The notes beneath the pieces are model-generated. The model ran no database searches. It was not told where the DNA came from and saw only the letters and a list, made by a program, of their open reading frames with translations. This document shows positions 16,476 through 25,585 of a stretch of 64,000 nucleotides of DNA, one piece after another (position 1 is the stretch's first letter; every line of letters begins with the position of its first letter). The translations under genes and the position numbers were made by a program. This stretch comes from CAVYHX01 sp963768415. GTDB lineage: Bacteria > Pseudomonadota > Gammaproteobacteria > UBA9214. The stretch spans positions 1 to 64,000 of the forward strand of contig CAVYHX010000031.1 in NCBI GenBank assembly GCA_963768415.1, in the 5' to 3' direction.

Positions 16476-17797
16476 AGGCACGCCTGTTGCTGGAACAGGG
16501 CTTCTCGCGAATCTGGCTGGAGGGGGAGCTGTCGAACCTCGCACGCCCCTCCTCCGGGCACCTGTATTTCACTCTCAAGGACGCCAGGGCCCAGATTCGG
16601 GGCGCCATGTTTCGAAACCGTAACCAGTTGCTGCGCTTCAAACCGGAAGAAGGCATGCAGGTACTGGTACGCGCCCGGGTCAGCCTGTACGAGCCCCGGG
16701 GTGACTATCAGCTGATTGCGGAGCACATGGAAGCTGCCGGCGACGGCGTACTGCAGCGCGCCTTCGATGCACTCAAGCAAAAACTGTCCGCGGAAGGACT
16801 GTTCGACAGTGCGCGTAAACAGCCATTACCCGCGCTGCCGGCCCGCATCGGCGTCATTACCTCCCCCAGTGGTGCCGCGATTCGCGATGTCCTGACCGTG
16901 CTGCGGCGCCGCTTCCCGGCGATCCCGGTGCTGATATACCCGGTGCCGGTGCAGGGCAAGGATGCGGGGAAACAGATTGCGGCCATGATTCGGCACGCGG
17001 CCGCACGCAAGCATTGCGATGTCCTGATCCTGACCCGCGGCGGCGGATCACTGGAAGACCTGTGGGCCTTCAATGAAGAGGTCGTCGCGCGCGCCGTCTT
17101 CGACTGTCCCATACCGATAATCTGCGCGGTCGGGCACGAAGTCGACTTCACTATTGCCGACTTTGTCGCCGACCAGCGCGCACCGACACCCTCCGCGGCT
17201 GCCGAGCTCGTCAGCCCGGAACAGTCCGAGTGGCTGGCCCGGATCAACACCCTGAGCGCACGCGCCCAGCGCCATATCAATCAACACACGGCCGCGACGC
17301 GCCAGCGCATCCGCTGGCTGCAGCAGCGCCTGCAGCAGCGCCACCCGGGTCAGTACCTGCGTCAGCAGGCACAGCGCCTGGATCAGCTGGAGCAGCGCAG
17401 TCGATTGGTAATTAATAATAATATCAGTGTATTGCGCGCTGAATCCAATAAACTGCATGCGCTCCTGCAGCATCTGAATCCCGGCCAACTCATTGCCCGC
17501 GGGGAGTTACAGCGCCATGCCCTGGCGCAACGCCTGCAGACAGCCATCAACTCCCGGCTGCAAGCGCAGCGCCGCCAACTGGCCCTTGCATGCCGCGCGC
17601 TGGACACCATCAGTCCGCTGGCAACACTGGACCGGGGCTACGCCATTGTGACCCACCCGCCGGGGAAACAGGTTTTGCACAAGGCCAGCGCCGTCCAGGC
17701 AGGCGCGCAGATCGAGGCCAGGTTGGCCGAGGGCCGGCTATTGTGTACCGTCAATGCAAGCATTGCCCCGGACAACCCGAACAAGGGACCGGAATAG
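16463..17797 (+). CDS. xseA: Exonuclease VII large subunit, N-terminus missing
   Basis: About 444 residues remain. The N-terminal OB-fold that binds single-stranded DNA (FSRIWLEGELSNLARPSSGH, then LYFTLKDARAQIRGAMFRNR) is nearly complete. The catalytic domain has GVITSPSGAAIRDVL, LTRGGGSLEDLWAFNEE and AVGHEVDFTIADFVADQRAP. A long coiled coil (about 17230-17580) and a C-terminal barrel (LDRGYAIVT) follow. Compared with E. coli XseA, the first dozen residues before RLNQ are lost and replaced by a thioesterase fragment. With XseB it degrades single-stranded DNA. No xseB gene is in view. Confidence 0.93.
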   Translation, partial: RLNQEARLLLEQGFSRIWLEGELSNLARPSSGHLYFTLKDARAQIRGAMFRNRNQLLRFKPEEGMQVLVRARVSLYEPRGDYQLIAEHMEAAGDGVLQRAFDALKQKLSAEGLFDSARKQPLPALPARIGVITSPSGAAIRDVLTVLRRRFPAIPVLIYPVPVQGKDAGKQIAAMIRHAAARKHCDVLILTRGGGSLEDLWAFNEEVVARAVFDCPIPIICAVGHEVDFTIADFVADQRAPTPSAAAELVSPEQSEWLARINTLSARAQRHINQHTAATRQRIRWLQQRLQQRHPGQYLRQQAQRLDQLEQRSRLVINNNISVLRAESNKLHALLQHLNPGQLIARGELQRHALAQRLQTAINSRLQAQRRQLALACRALDTISPLATLDRGYAIVTHPPGKQVLHKASAVQAGAQIEARLAEGRLLCTVNASIAPDNPNKGPE

Positions 17798-17850
17798 CCC
17801 GGAAAAAATCGATACTCTGCTAGCCCATTCGTAAAGAGGTACTTTGCAAC

Positions 17851-18705
17851 ATGTTACGTCTGATCAGTTCGTTCATTCTGTGCCTGCTGGCACTGGACAG
17901 TCTGGCGGTACCACTGGACACTGCCCCCGTTCCGGGCGGTGTTGCCGTCGTCCTGCTTCCCGATGATACCAACCCGTCCTCGCTGCGCTACCGCGACCGC
18001 CGGGTACTGACAACGCGCCAGGACGGGCAGGCTGTTGCGCTGGTCGGGCTGGCACTGTCTGCAAAACCCGGCATACACTACCTGGAAGGACGCACCATTG
18101 ACGGCGACTTCCATCCGCCTCTCGTTCCATGTCCGGGACAAGACCTACGAGGAACAGCGCATCACGATCACGGACAAGCGCAAGGTGACGCCGGAAAAGC
18201 GCGATATGGTACGTATCAATCGTGAAAAAAAGGAGATCACCGCGGCGCTGCGGCACTGGTCCGACAACGATAATGTTGTCATCGACTTCAACAAGCCCGT
18301 CGCTGGCCCTACCAGCAGCCCGTTCGGCCTGCGACGCTTCTTCAATGAGCAACCGCGTAATCCGCACAGCGGCCTGGACATTGCCGCACCGGAGGGTACG
18401 CCGATACAGGCCCCCGCACCGGGAACCGTGATCGCCACCGGGGATTTCTTCTTCAATGGCAATACCGTGTTCGTCGATCACGGCCAGGGGCTGGTAACCA
18501 TGTACTGCCACATGAGCCGGATCGATCGGAACCGGGCCAGAGCGTCGCAACGGGTGACGTTCTCGGCCAGGTCGGCATGACCGGCAGGGTCACCGGACCA
18601 CACCTGCACTGGGGCGTGAGTCTGAACAATGCCCGTGTCGATCCCCTGCTGTTCCTGCCTGCACCGGACACCACGAGCAACGTAACTGACGGGGCAGCGC
18701 CATGA
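17851..18705 (+). CDS. M23-family metallopeptidase (frameshifted)
   Basis: It starts at ATG 17851 with a signal peptide (LRLISSFILCLLALDSLA). A frame change near 18110 leads to SFHVRDKTYEEQRITITDKR and the LytM domain. The zinc ligands are visible in NPHSGLDIAAPEGTP and, after a second shift near 18525, in GPHLHWGVSLNN. The protein then reaches the stop at 18705. Periplasmic M23 enzymes cut peptidoglycan cross-links or activate amidases. Both shifts are probably single-base errors, since the domain is complete when joined. It overlaps the next small gene by ATGA (18702-18705). Confidence 0.85.
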
Positions 18706-18920
18706 AATCGATACCCGATTATGAACTGACTGACCTGAAACGCATCTACCGGACGCTGCACGGCCAGTTGCAACAGGATTTCGAACTCATGGATTCCGGT
18801 TTCCTGCAGGACCTGCAGGACTACCTGCAGTCCAGGGCAAGCGGCGACGGCGTCGATATCTCGGTCCATGCGCAATGGGCCGCCTGGCTGAATGACGGGA
18901 AACCGGTGAGCTGCGGCTAA
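18702..18920 (+). CDS. Small acidic protein, unknown function
   Basis: A 72-residue protein (MKSIPDYELTDLKRIYRTLH, ending WLNDGKPVSCG) whose start overlaps the M23 peptidase stop as ATGA, which implies coupled translation. It is mostly helical by eye, without a signal peptide or cysteine motif. Its position after xseA suggests XseB at first, but it lacks the XseB pattern. I do not recognise the family. The gene ends just before the repeat array. Confidence 0.6.
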   Translation: MKSIPDYELTDLKRIYRTLHGQLQQDFELMDSGFLQDLQDYLQSRASGDGVDISVHAQWAAWLNDGKPVSCG

Positions 18921-18943
18921 CCGCTCTGCCAGTTGGAATACCC

Positions 18944-19460
18944 GCCTGTAGGAGCGCCGTCCTTCGGCGCGATCGGTTGGAAACCCATCGCGGCCAGGAG
19001 GCCGCTCCTACAGGGGGTTATAAGAACTACTGTGGGAGCGCCCGATTAAGCGCCGGTGAAGCGCCGTCCTTCGGCGCGATTGGGTTGGAAACCCATCGCG
19101 GCCAGGAGGCCGCTCCTACAGGGGGTTATAAGAACTACTGTGGGAGCGCCGTCCTTCGGCGCGATTGGGTTGGAAACCCATCGCGGCCAGGAGGCCGCTC
19201 CTACAGGGGGTTATAAGAACTACTGTGGGAGCGCCGTCCTTCGGCGCGATCGACTGGGAAACCCATCGCGGCCAGGAGGCCGCTCCTACAGGGGGTTATA
19301 AGAACTACTGTGGGAGCGCCGTCCTTCGGCGCGATTGGGTTGGAAACCCATCGCGGCCAGGAGGCCGCTCCTACAGGGGGTTATAAGAACTACTGTGGGA
19401 GCGCCGTCCTTCGGCGCGATCGATTGGGACACCATCGCGGCCAGGAGGCCGCTCCTGCAG
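18944..19460. repeat. REP/BIME array 1, six units of about 85 bp
   Basis: Six head-to-tail units begin near 18944, 19030, 19138, 19223, 19308 and 19393. Each pairs a hairpin GCGCCGTCCTTCGGCGCGAT with GCGGCCAGGAGGCCGCTCCT. The two halves are enclosed by GGAGC/GCTCC and CGCGAT/ATCGCG inverted arms. The spacer between units is GGGTTATAAGAACTACTGTG. Unit two has an extra 21 bases or so (GCCCGATTAAGCGCCGGTGA). The open frames inside are repeat artefacts. This is the inverse complement of the array at 51.0-51.7 kb. REP elements are typically mobilised by RAYT transposases, and none is present here. Confidence 0.93.
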
Positions 19461-19480
19461 GTTCATCAATTTCCCCATTA

Positions 19481-19978
19481 TCAGCGCTCCTCCTCCAGCA
19501 CCCGCCGGTACAGTGCAGCGTCAGCCGCGCTGTAACAGCAGGCGATCACCCGGTCGAAACGGTCCGCGTATTCCTGCAGGGCCGCGACCGCAATCACGGC
19601 TGCCTGTTCCTTTGGAAAGCCGTAAACGCCGGTGCTGATGGCCGGAAAGGCAATCGAACGGGCACCGTTCTCCAGCGCCAGATCCAGACTGTTACGGTAA
19701 CAGGCCCGTAACAGCGCCGCCTCGTACTGATCACCCCCCCGCCAGACCGGCCCGACGGTATGAATGATCCAGCGCGCCGGCAGGTCAAAACCCGGGCTGA
19801 GTTTCGCCTCACCGGTCTTACAGCCGCCCAGTGTACGGCAGAACTCGAGCAGCAAGGGGCCGGCCGCACGGTGGATGGCACCATCCACACCGCCGCCGCC
19901 CAGCAGGGTCTTGTTGGCCGCGTTTACTATGGCATCCACCTCGAGCGTGGTGATGTCGACTGCTACAACTTCAAGCAT
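19481..19978 (-). CDS. Macrodomain protein, probable ADP-ribose deacetylase (YmdB-like)
   Basis: 165 residues from ATG 19978 (MLEVVAVDITTLEVDAIVNA). The macrodomain ligand loops are all present: NAANKTLLGGGGVDGAIHRA, GEAKLSPGFDLPARWIIHTV and FPAISTGVYGFP. The family removes ADP-ribose or hydrolyses O-acetyl-ADP-ribose. The Asn-Ala-Asn and Gly-Gly-Gly-Val-Asp pattern fits the MacroD/YmdB class. The frame extends upstream to 20131, but that part overlaps the divergent gene's promoter and has no family similarity. It is flanked by the repeat array. Confidence 0.9.
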   Translation of the reverse strand: MLEVVAVDITTLEVDAIVNAANKTLLGGGGVDGAIHRAAGPLLLEFCRTLGGCKTGEAKLSPGFDLPARWIIHTVGPVWRGGDQYEAALLRACYRNSLDLALENGARSIAFPAISTGVYGFPKEQAAVIAVAALQEYADRFDRVIACCYSAADAALYRRVLEEER

Positions 19979-20097
19979 GCAATGCCCCAACCGCCAGAGG
20001 GAAACCGCACCAGTATAGCGCAGCCTGCGGGGCGGTAATCTTCGCATAACATGTGCTAGAGTTACCCGAATGATTGACGGAACATCCCGGGGCTGAC

Positions 20098-21585
20098 ATG
20101 CCGCGCCTGATAACACTGTCACGTGCCGCACGCCTGGTGGGCGTCAAACGCGGGGCATTGCAAAAAAAAATTCGCGCCGGCGAATTACGTACCTTTGAGG
20201 GTGAAATTCTGCTGGGGGACCTGCTCCATGTCTTCCCCCAGACCAGGGTCGAAGACACCACCATGCTCGAACGGGTCGAGCACATCATGGAGCAGGCGGT
20301 CAACAAGGTTATCCGCACCGATGAGGGGGCCCCGAATCCCGACACCCTGACGGCACGCATTCTGGCGCTGGGGCAGGAGCTGGCACAGGCCAGGCAGGCG
20401 GCACGGCATTTCGCGCAGCTTGTGAATGAACTGGAGAAAAAATTCCAGGAAGTGACCGCAACGGATGACAAGGCGCAGGCATTCAATGCACTCAGGAACT
20501 GGTTCCTGCAGGCCCTGGAAACGGCGGATGACGATGATGAGAACCCGGATATTATTGCAAAAGAGGCTTTTCTGAGAGTAATGGCAGCACAGGTACGCAT
20601 CCTGCCCAGCGGGCACGAGTTTTTGATCGAGGGCACCGACTCCATTCTCGAAGCGGGATTGCTCAGCGGGCTGGCACTGGATTATGGCTGCAGTAACGGC
20701 AACTGCGGTTTATGCAAGGCCAAGGTCGTATCGGGCCAGGTCAAGAAAATCCGCCCGCATGATTATGTCCTCTCGGAAACCGAAAAGGAGCTTGGCTACA
20801 TACTCACCTGTTCCTGCACGGCTGTCACAGACGTGGTACTCGAGGCGGACGAGGCCGCGGATGCGCACGACATTCCCGTTCAGGAAATCGATATCCGGAT
20901 TAAAAAGATAGCGTGGCCGGATGACCAGTGTCATCCTGGTGCAGGCAAAGACACCCCGTACGAACCGGCTGCGCTTTCTGGCCGGCCAGTATCTGTCACT
21001 CAAGGTTGATGACCTGCCAGGCCAGGATTGTTCCATCGCCAGCTGCCCCTGTGACGATATGAATCTCAGCTTTCATATTCCGGTTACCGCCGGCACACCG
21101 TTCAGTGAGTATCTCGCGAGTGCGGTCAAACCAAATGCAGCATCAACATCAGGGGACCCGCGGGGAGATTTCATACTAAACGAGGACTCGCCACACTCAC
21201 TTGTATTCATTGCCGCCGATACCGGCTTTCGGCCCGATCAAGAGCCTGATCGAGCATGCAATGGCCCTGGATGTCGCCGAGCATATGCACCTGTTCTGGA
21301 TTACCACACCGGGCAATACCCATTACCTGAACAATCTGTGCCGGTCATGGGCGGATGCCCTGGATAATTTTCATTACACGGAACTGCAGGCAACGGAGCG
21401 TGAGCCGGTTGAAAGCCTGATGCCCGGGATAATCAGAGCGGGCTGGATGAAATCGACAACCTGGACTTCTACGCCTGTCTGCCCGGCGCCGCTGCTGGAA
21501 CCGGTGGAAACCATCTTGCACGAAAACGGGGTGAAATCCCGGACAACTGCTGCTGGAACCGATTCGCAACACGATCTCCTGCTGA
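20098..21585 (+). CDS. HTH-like / coiled coil / 2Fe-2S ferredoxin / flavin reductase fusion (frameshifted)
   Basis: It starts at ATG 20098. Residues 1-40 (MPRLITLSRAARLVGVKRGA, then LQKKIRAGELRTFEGEILLG) look like an excisionase/MerR-type helix-turn-helix. Residues 60-150 are a charged helical, coiled-coil region. Residues 165-260 are a plant-type ferredoxin with DYGCSNGNCGLCKAK and a later TCSC (C-x4-C-x2-C plus Cys). After a frame change near 20915 a ferredoxin-NAD reductase module follows: RLRFLAGQYLSL, LVFIAADTGFGPIKSLIEHA, FWITTPGNTHYLNN and LDFYACLPAPLLEPVE, ending LLLEPIRNTISC at 21585. At least three or four indels interrupt it. The reductase half resembles CDP-6-deoxy-glucoseen reductase-like electron transfer proteins. 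The N-terminal DNA-binding-like fusion is unusual, and the partner is unknown. Confidence 0.75.
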
Positions 21586-21616
21586 GCCGGGAGGAAATTA
21601 CGGGCGCCGGTCAAGC

Positions 21617-21994
21617 CTATTTGACGATCCTGAGCGCAGGACGCCGGGACGGTCGTGCGCCGGCATCATCCGGTGACGGCTCGTCTTCATCCTCGGTGAA
21701 GACCATCCCACGGCCGTTTTCCTTGGCATAAATTGCCAGTACCGCATCAATCGGCACGAATACATCGGTTGCGATGCCACCGAACCGGGCTCGAAAAGCG
21801 ACTGCTTCATTACTCATCATCAGACCTTCAATCGCCTGCGGACTGATATTGAGCACAACCTTGCCGTTCTGTCCGTGCTGCGCCGGTACATCGACGCCCT
21901 TGCCTTCCATGTCCACCAGCAAGTGGGGAGTCATCTCATTGTCCAGGATCCACTCATGCATGGCGCGGACAAGATAGGGGCGACTGGTCGTCAT
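21617..21994 (-). CDS. sspB: ClpXP protease specificity-enhancing factor SspB
   Basis: 125 residues from ATG 21994 (MTTSRPYLVRAMHEWILDNE). The substrate-binding body (TPHLLVDM, VVLNISPQAIEGLMM, RARFGGIATDVFVPIDAVLA) matches SspB, which tethers ssrA-tagged peptides to ClpX. The acidic flexible tail contains EDEDEPSPDDAG, and the C-terminal PALRIVK is the ClpX-docking motif. It lies downstream of sspA on the same strand, separated by about 160 bases that include a palindromic repeat. Confidence 0.93.
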   Translation of the reverse strand: MTTSRPYLVRAMHEWILDNEMTPHLLVDMEGKGVDVPAQHGQNGKVVLNISPQAIEGLMMSNEAVAFRARFGGIATDVFVPIDAVLAIYAKENGRGMVFTEDEDEPSPDDAGARPSRRPALRIVK

Positions 21995-22104
21995 ATTGCC
22001 AACGATACTCGAGATAAGCGGCATGATACAAGAATGCCGGACAGCGCCCGAAATGCTGTATTCAAACCCGGCGGATATGTTACCAAACCCTGCAGTCCAC
22101 GTAG

Positions 22105-22130
22105 GGCGCAATAGCGTAGCGTATTGCGCC
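22105..22130. repeat. Palindromic intergenic element
   Basis: A perfect 9-bp inverted repeat, GGCGCAATA / TATTGCGCC, surrounds GCGTAGCG between sspA and sspB. It resembles the common dispersed 'GTAGGGCGCAATA' palindromes of gammaproteobacteria. It could act as a transcript-end hairpin between the two genes. Confidence 0.7.
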
Positions 22131-22151
22131 GAATGGCTGGCCTGGCGGTGT

Positions 22152-22778
22152 CTAGTCCCGCATTTCCAGCTCTGCATCGGACATGCTGGCCTTGAAGGAT
22201 TCACGCTCGAACAGGCGCTGCGCATAATCCAGCACCGGCTTCGCCTGACGCGGCAGGTCTATCCGGTAACGCTCCAGGCGCCACAGGATCGGGGCGATAC
22301 TGGCATCGACCAGGGTGTATTCATCGCTGAGAAAGAACGGCTTGGCCTCGAAGACCTCCGCGCTGGATGTCAGGCTGTCACGCAGAATCTTGCGCGCCTT
22401 GGCGGAGGTTTTTTCACCACGGGATTCCAGTGCGGGCACCAGGTCATACCAGTCGTGCTCGATCCGGAACAGGGCCAGCCGGGTGCGCGCGCGTGATACC
22501 GGATCAACCGGCATCAGGGGTGGATGCGGGAAGCGTTCGTCGAGGTATTCCATGATGGCCCGCGGGTCATACAGCACGAGTTCGCGGTCAACCAGGGTGG
22601 GCACGGTATTGTAGGGATTCAGGTCAATCAGATCTTCCGGCTTGTTAGTGGAATCAACGTCCAGGATCTCGACGGTAATGCCCTTCTCGGCCAGCACCGC
22701 ACGCACACGGTGACTCTGCGGATCTGTCGCAGATGAAAACAGGCTCATAACTGAGCGGCGATTTGCTACCAGAGCCAT
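22152..22778 (-). CDS. sspA: Stringent starvation protein A
   Basis: A 208-residue glutathione-S-transferase-fold protein. The N-terminus MALVANRRSVMSLFSSATDP and the DLNPYNTVPTLVDRELVLYD and MEYLDERFPHPPLMPVDP stretches closely match SspA. SspA binds RNA polymerase during stationary phase and acid stress and lacks transferase activity. The surface-exposed PHPPLMP motif, needed for function in E. coli, is present. It follows the cytochrome bc1 genes on the same strand, a frequent gammaproteobacterial arrangement. Confidence 0.95.
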   Translation of the reverse strand: MALVANRRSVMSLFSSATDPQSHRVRAVLAEKGITVEILDVDSTNKPEDLIDLNPYNTVPTLVDRELVLYDPRAIMEYLDERFPHPPLMPVDPVSRARTRLALFRIEHDWYDLVPALESRGEKTSAKARKILRDSLTSSAEVFEAKPFFLSDEYTLVDASIAPILWRLERYRIDLPRQAKPVLDYAQRLFERESFKASMSDAELEMRD

Positions 22779-22828
22779 GTATTTATCCCCCGATTATTAT
22801 CCACGTTCTGGTGACGGAATATCATTAG

Positions 22829-23566
22829 TTAGTGGATGTCCTTCCAGAATTCCCGCTTCATCAAATATGCGAGCACGAGAAATACCAGCAGGAACAGGAT
22901 GACTTTCACCCCCAGCTGGCGCCGGTCATGCTTGGCCGGCTCACCCATGTAATCCAGAAAATTGACCAGGTCGCGAATTGCCCGGTCATATTCTTTCGGC
23001 GTCAACAGGCCCGGCTCGGCCAGTTCCAGCTTGACCACCTTTTTCTCGACGCCGTCGTGATCCTTGGTGGTGGAAATCACCGCCTCCTGCCAACCTTGCA
23101 GCTCCCACAGGACATGCGGCATGCCCACATCCGGAAATACCAGGTTATTGACACCGATGTGCCTGGAATCATCCCGGTAGAAACTGCGCATATAGCTGTA
23201 CAGCCAGTCCACGCCCCGCGCGCGCGCGATCACGCTTAGATCAGGCGGTACGATACCGAACCAGGCGCTGGCATCGGCATCGGCCGTGGCCACGGTCATG
23301 AGCTCGCCGACCTTGCCACCGGTAAACATCAGGTTCTCGCTGACCAGCTTCTCATCCAGGCCCAGATCCTTGCCCATACGCTCGTAGCGCATCAGGCCCG
23401 CGGCATGGCAGCTCAGGCAGTAATTCACAAACAGTGCAGCTCCGCGCTGCAGGGACTGCTTGTTATTCGGATCGATATTGGCCCGGTCCAGATGGATACC
23501 ACCTCCCGCGGCCTGTACCCAGACCGGAGCGAGCGCCAGTAACAGAACAAGAATGATTTTCTTCAT
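22829..23566 (-). CDS. petC: Cytochrome c1 of the bc1 complex
   Basis: 245 residues with a Sec signal (IILVLLLALAPVWVQA). The c-type haem motif is CLSCH in NYCLSCHAAGLMRYER, with a downstream Met in the family pattern. A C-terminal membrane anchor (VILFLLVFLVLAYLMKREFW) holds the haem domain in the periplasm. It transfers electrons from the Rieske centre to soluble cytochrome c. Its ATG overlaps the cytochrome b stop (23563-23566), so the genes are translationally coupled. Confidence 0.95.
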   Translation of the reverse strand: MKKIILVLLLALAPVWVQAAGGGIHLDRANIDPNNKQSLQRGAALFVNYCLSCHAAGLMRYERMGKDLGLDEKLVSENLMFTGGKVGELMTVATADADASAWFGIVPPDLSVIARARGVDWLYSYMRSFYRDDSRHIGVNNLVFPDVGMPHVLWELQGWQEAVISTTKDHDGVEKKVVKLELAEPGLLTPKEYDRAIRDLVNFLDYMGEPAKHDRRQLGVKVILFLLVFLVLAYLMKREFWKDIH

Positions 23567-24792
23567 TTTGACGTCACCCTGTCAGGTACCGGCTTTGTTT
23601 TGTCCAGCCTGGTATAGATTGGCATGAGGATAAAGAACGAGAAGTACAGCACGCTGAACAAACGTGCAAACTGGGTCAACACCTGGGTCGCTGGCTGGGT
23701 ACCGAGCCAGCCCAGGGCAATGAAACTGACCACGAAGATCGCCACCGCCGTCTTGTAAACAAGACCGCGATAACGAATCGAGGCAACCGGACTGCGGTCC
23801 AGCCACGGCAGGAAGAACAGCACCACAATGGCGGCGCCCATTGCCACGACACCGAGAAACTTGTCGGGGACGGCACGCAGGACGGCGTAGAACGGCGTGA
23901 AGTACCACAGCGGAACAATATGTTCCGGGGTCTTCAGCGGATCGGCCGGTATGAAATTATCTTTCTCCAGGAAGAACCCGCCCATCTCCGGCATAAAGAA
24001 CACGATGATGGAAAAGATAATCAGAAACACGACCACACCGACGATGTCCTTGACGGTGTAATAGGGATGGAAAGGAATGCCGTCGCGCGGGATCCCGTTT
24101 GCATCCTTGTTCTTCTTGATATCGACGCCGTCAGGGTTGTTCGATCCCACTTCATGCAGGGCCAGGATATGCAACACCACCAGCGCCAGCAGCACGATGG
24201 GAAGTGCGATCACGTGAAAGGCGAAAAACCGGTTCAGGGTCGCATCGGCGATGACGTAGTCGCCACGAATCCACAGGGCCAGCGCATCGCCAATACCGGG
24301 TATCGCCCCGAACAGGGAGATGATGACCTGCGCACCCCAGTAGGACATCTGCCCCCAGGGCAGCAGGTATCCCATGAAGGCTTCTGCCATGAGGCAGACG
24401 TAGATGATCATGCCGAAGATCCAGATCAGCTCCCGGGGCTTGCGGTATGAACCATAGATCAGACCACGGAACATGTGCAGATAGACCACGACGAAAAACA
24501 TGGAAGCCCCGGTCGAATGCATGTAGCGGATCAACCAGCCCCAGTTGACATCCCGCATGATGTACTCGACGGAATTGAATGCCAGCTCGGCATCGGGCTT
24601 GTAGTTCATGGTCAACCAGATGCCGGTCACAATCTGCAGCACCAGCACCATCAATGCCAGGGAACCGAAGTAGTACCAGAAATTGAAGTTCTTCGGTGCA
24701 TAGTACTGTGCCAGGTGCTCATTCCACATCTTGCTGAGCGGAAAACGCGCATCGATCCAGCCCAGCAGTCCCTTGTCCCATTTTTCAGCCAT
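23563..24792 (-). CDS. petB: Cytochrome b of the bc1 complex
   Basis: A 409-residue protein with about eight membrane helices. Typical cytochrome b segments include YFGSLALMVLVLQIVTGIWL, FMGYLLPWGQMSYWGAQVI and PEHIVPLWYFTPFYAVLRA. The PEHI quinol-site motif is the proteobacterial form of PEWY-like sequences. Two haem-ligand His pairs lie in helices B and D (RYMHSTGASMFFVVVYLHMF and FFAFHVIALPIVLLALVVLH). It is the Q-cycle core. Its start overlaps the Rieske stop (TAATG at 24790-24794). Confidence 0.96.
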   Translation of the reverse strand: MAEKWDKGLLGWIDARFPLSKMWNEHLAQYYAPKNFNFWYYFGSLALMVLVLQIVTGIWLTMNYKPDAELAFNSVEYIMRDVNWGWLIRYMHSTGASMFFVVVYLHMFRGLIYGSYRKPRELIWIFGMIIYVCLMAEAFMGYLLPWGQMSYWGAQVIISLFGAIPGIGDALALWIRGDYVIADATLNRFFAFHVIALPIVLLALVVLHILALHEVGSNNPDGVDIKKNKDANGIPRDGIPFHPYYTVKDIVGVVVFLIIFSIIVFFMPEMGGFFLEKDNFIPADPLKTPEHIVPLWYFTPFYAVLRAVPDKFLGVVAMGAAIVVLFFLPWLDRSPVASIRYRGLVYKTAVAIFVVSFIALGWLGTQPATQVLTQFARLFSVLYFSFFILMPIYTRLDKTKPVPDRVTSK

Positions 24793-25385
24793 TATGCGAG
24801 CCCTCCGTCATCACCGATCAGGATTTCGTTATCGCTCAGATAACGGTGCGGCGGCACCGGAAGATTCGTCGGTGCCGGCACGCCTGAATAAACCCGCCCG
24901 GCGATATCGAAACGCGAACCATGGCAGGGGCAGAAGAAACCGCCCTTCCAGTCAGCGCCCAGATCTGCCGGTGCCACATCCGGCCGGTAGGTCGGTGAAC
25001 AACCCAGGTGGGTACAGATTCCGACCAGGATCAGGATCTCCGGTTTGATCGAGCGGTACTCATTCTTGGCATAATCCGGCTGCTCCGATTCATTCGATGC
25101 CGGATCGCTCACTTCCGCATCCAGTGAGGGTAAATCATTGAGCATTTCCTCGGTGCGATTGACGATCCATACCGGCTTGCCGCGCCACTTGACCCGGATC
25201 ATCTGGCCCGGCTCGAGCTTGCTGATGTCCGCACGCACAGGCGCTCCGGCCGCACGGGCCTTGGCGCTGGGCTGCATGGATGAAATAAAGGGCACCAGCG
25301 CAAAACCGGCTCCTACTGCGCCGACCACGGTCGTGGCAGCTGTCAGAAACCGGCGTCTGCCGGGATTGGCTTCATCGCCACTCAT
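24792..25385 (-). CDS. petA: Rieske iron-sulfur protein of the bc1 complex
   Basis: 197 residues from ATG 25385 (MSGDEANPGRRRFLTAATTV). A frame extension to 25418 is less likely because the twin-arginine signal NPGRRRFLT starts properly here. A membrane anchor follows (VVGAVGAGFALVPFISS). The 2Fe-2S ligands are in GICTHLGCSP and FFCPCHGSRFD, both in the expected C-x-H and C-x2-H forms. It is the first gene of petABC-sspAB, and the promoter should lie in 25386-25500. Confidence 0.96.
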   Translation of the reverse strand: MSGDEANPGRRRFLTAATTVVGAVGAGFALVPFISSMQPSAKARAAGAPVRADISKLEPGQMIRVKWRGKPVWIVNRTEEMLNDLPSLDAEVSDPASNESEQPDYAKNEYRSIKPEILILVGICTHLGCSPTYRPDVAPADLGADWKGGFFCPCHGSRFDIAGRVYSGVPAPTNLPVPPHRYLSDNEILIGDDGGLA

Positions 25386-25585
25386 ATCGGGCCATCTCCA
25401 GAAGTAGTTTACAATCAATAATTTACGTAGATATTTCGGCCAAGTGCCGGGCCGAAACCGAATAAACTGTTTCGGAATATTCTAATAAGTTTCATGAACT
25501 TCACGAGAACCGCATAGGATCGTCGAAGTGCCCAATTTCGTCAAGGGGTACCGGCAAAAAACCCTGCCTGGCGTTGGCCGGAAAG

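Noticed and set aside
16253..17797. Novel thioesterase-exonuclease VII fusion enzyme
   Set aside because: Both halves are truncated at the same point where the whole gene context changes organism type. A chimera explains it without a new protein.
18702..18920. xseB for the small gene after xseA and the M23 gene
   Set aside because: It lacks the XseB helical pattern, so the position near xseA is not enough.
18977..19711. Repetitive plus-strand open frames
   Set aside because: They translate the BIME units into identical peptides (PIAARRPLLQG) and have no RBS or family. They are artefacts of the array.
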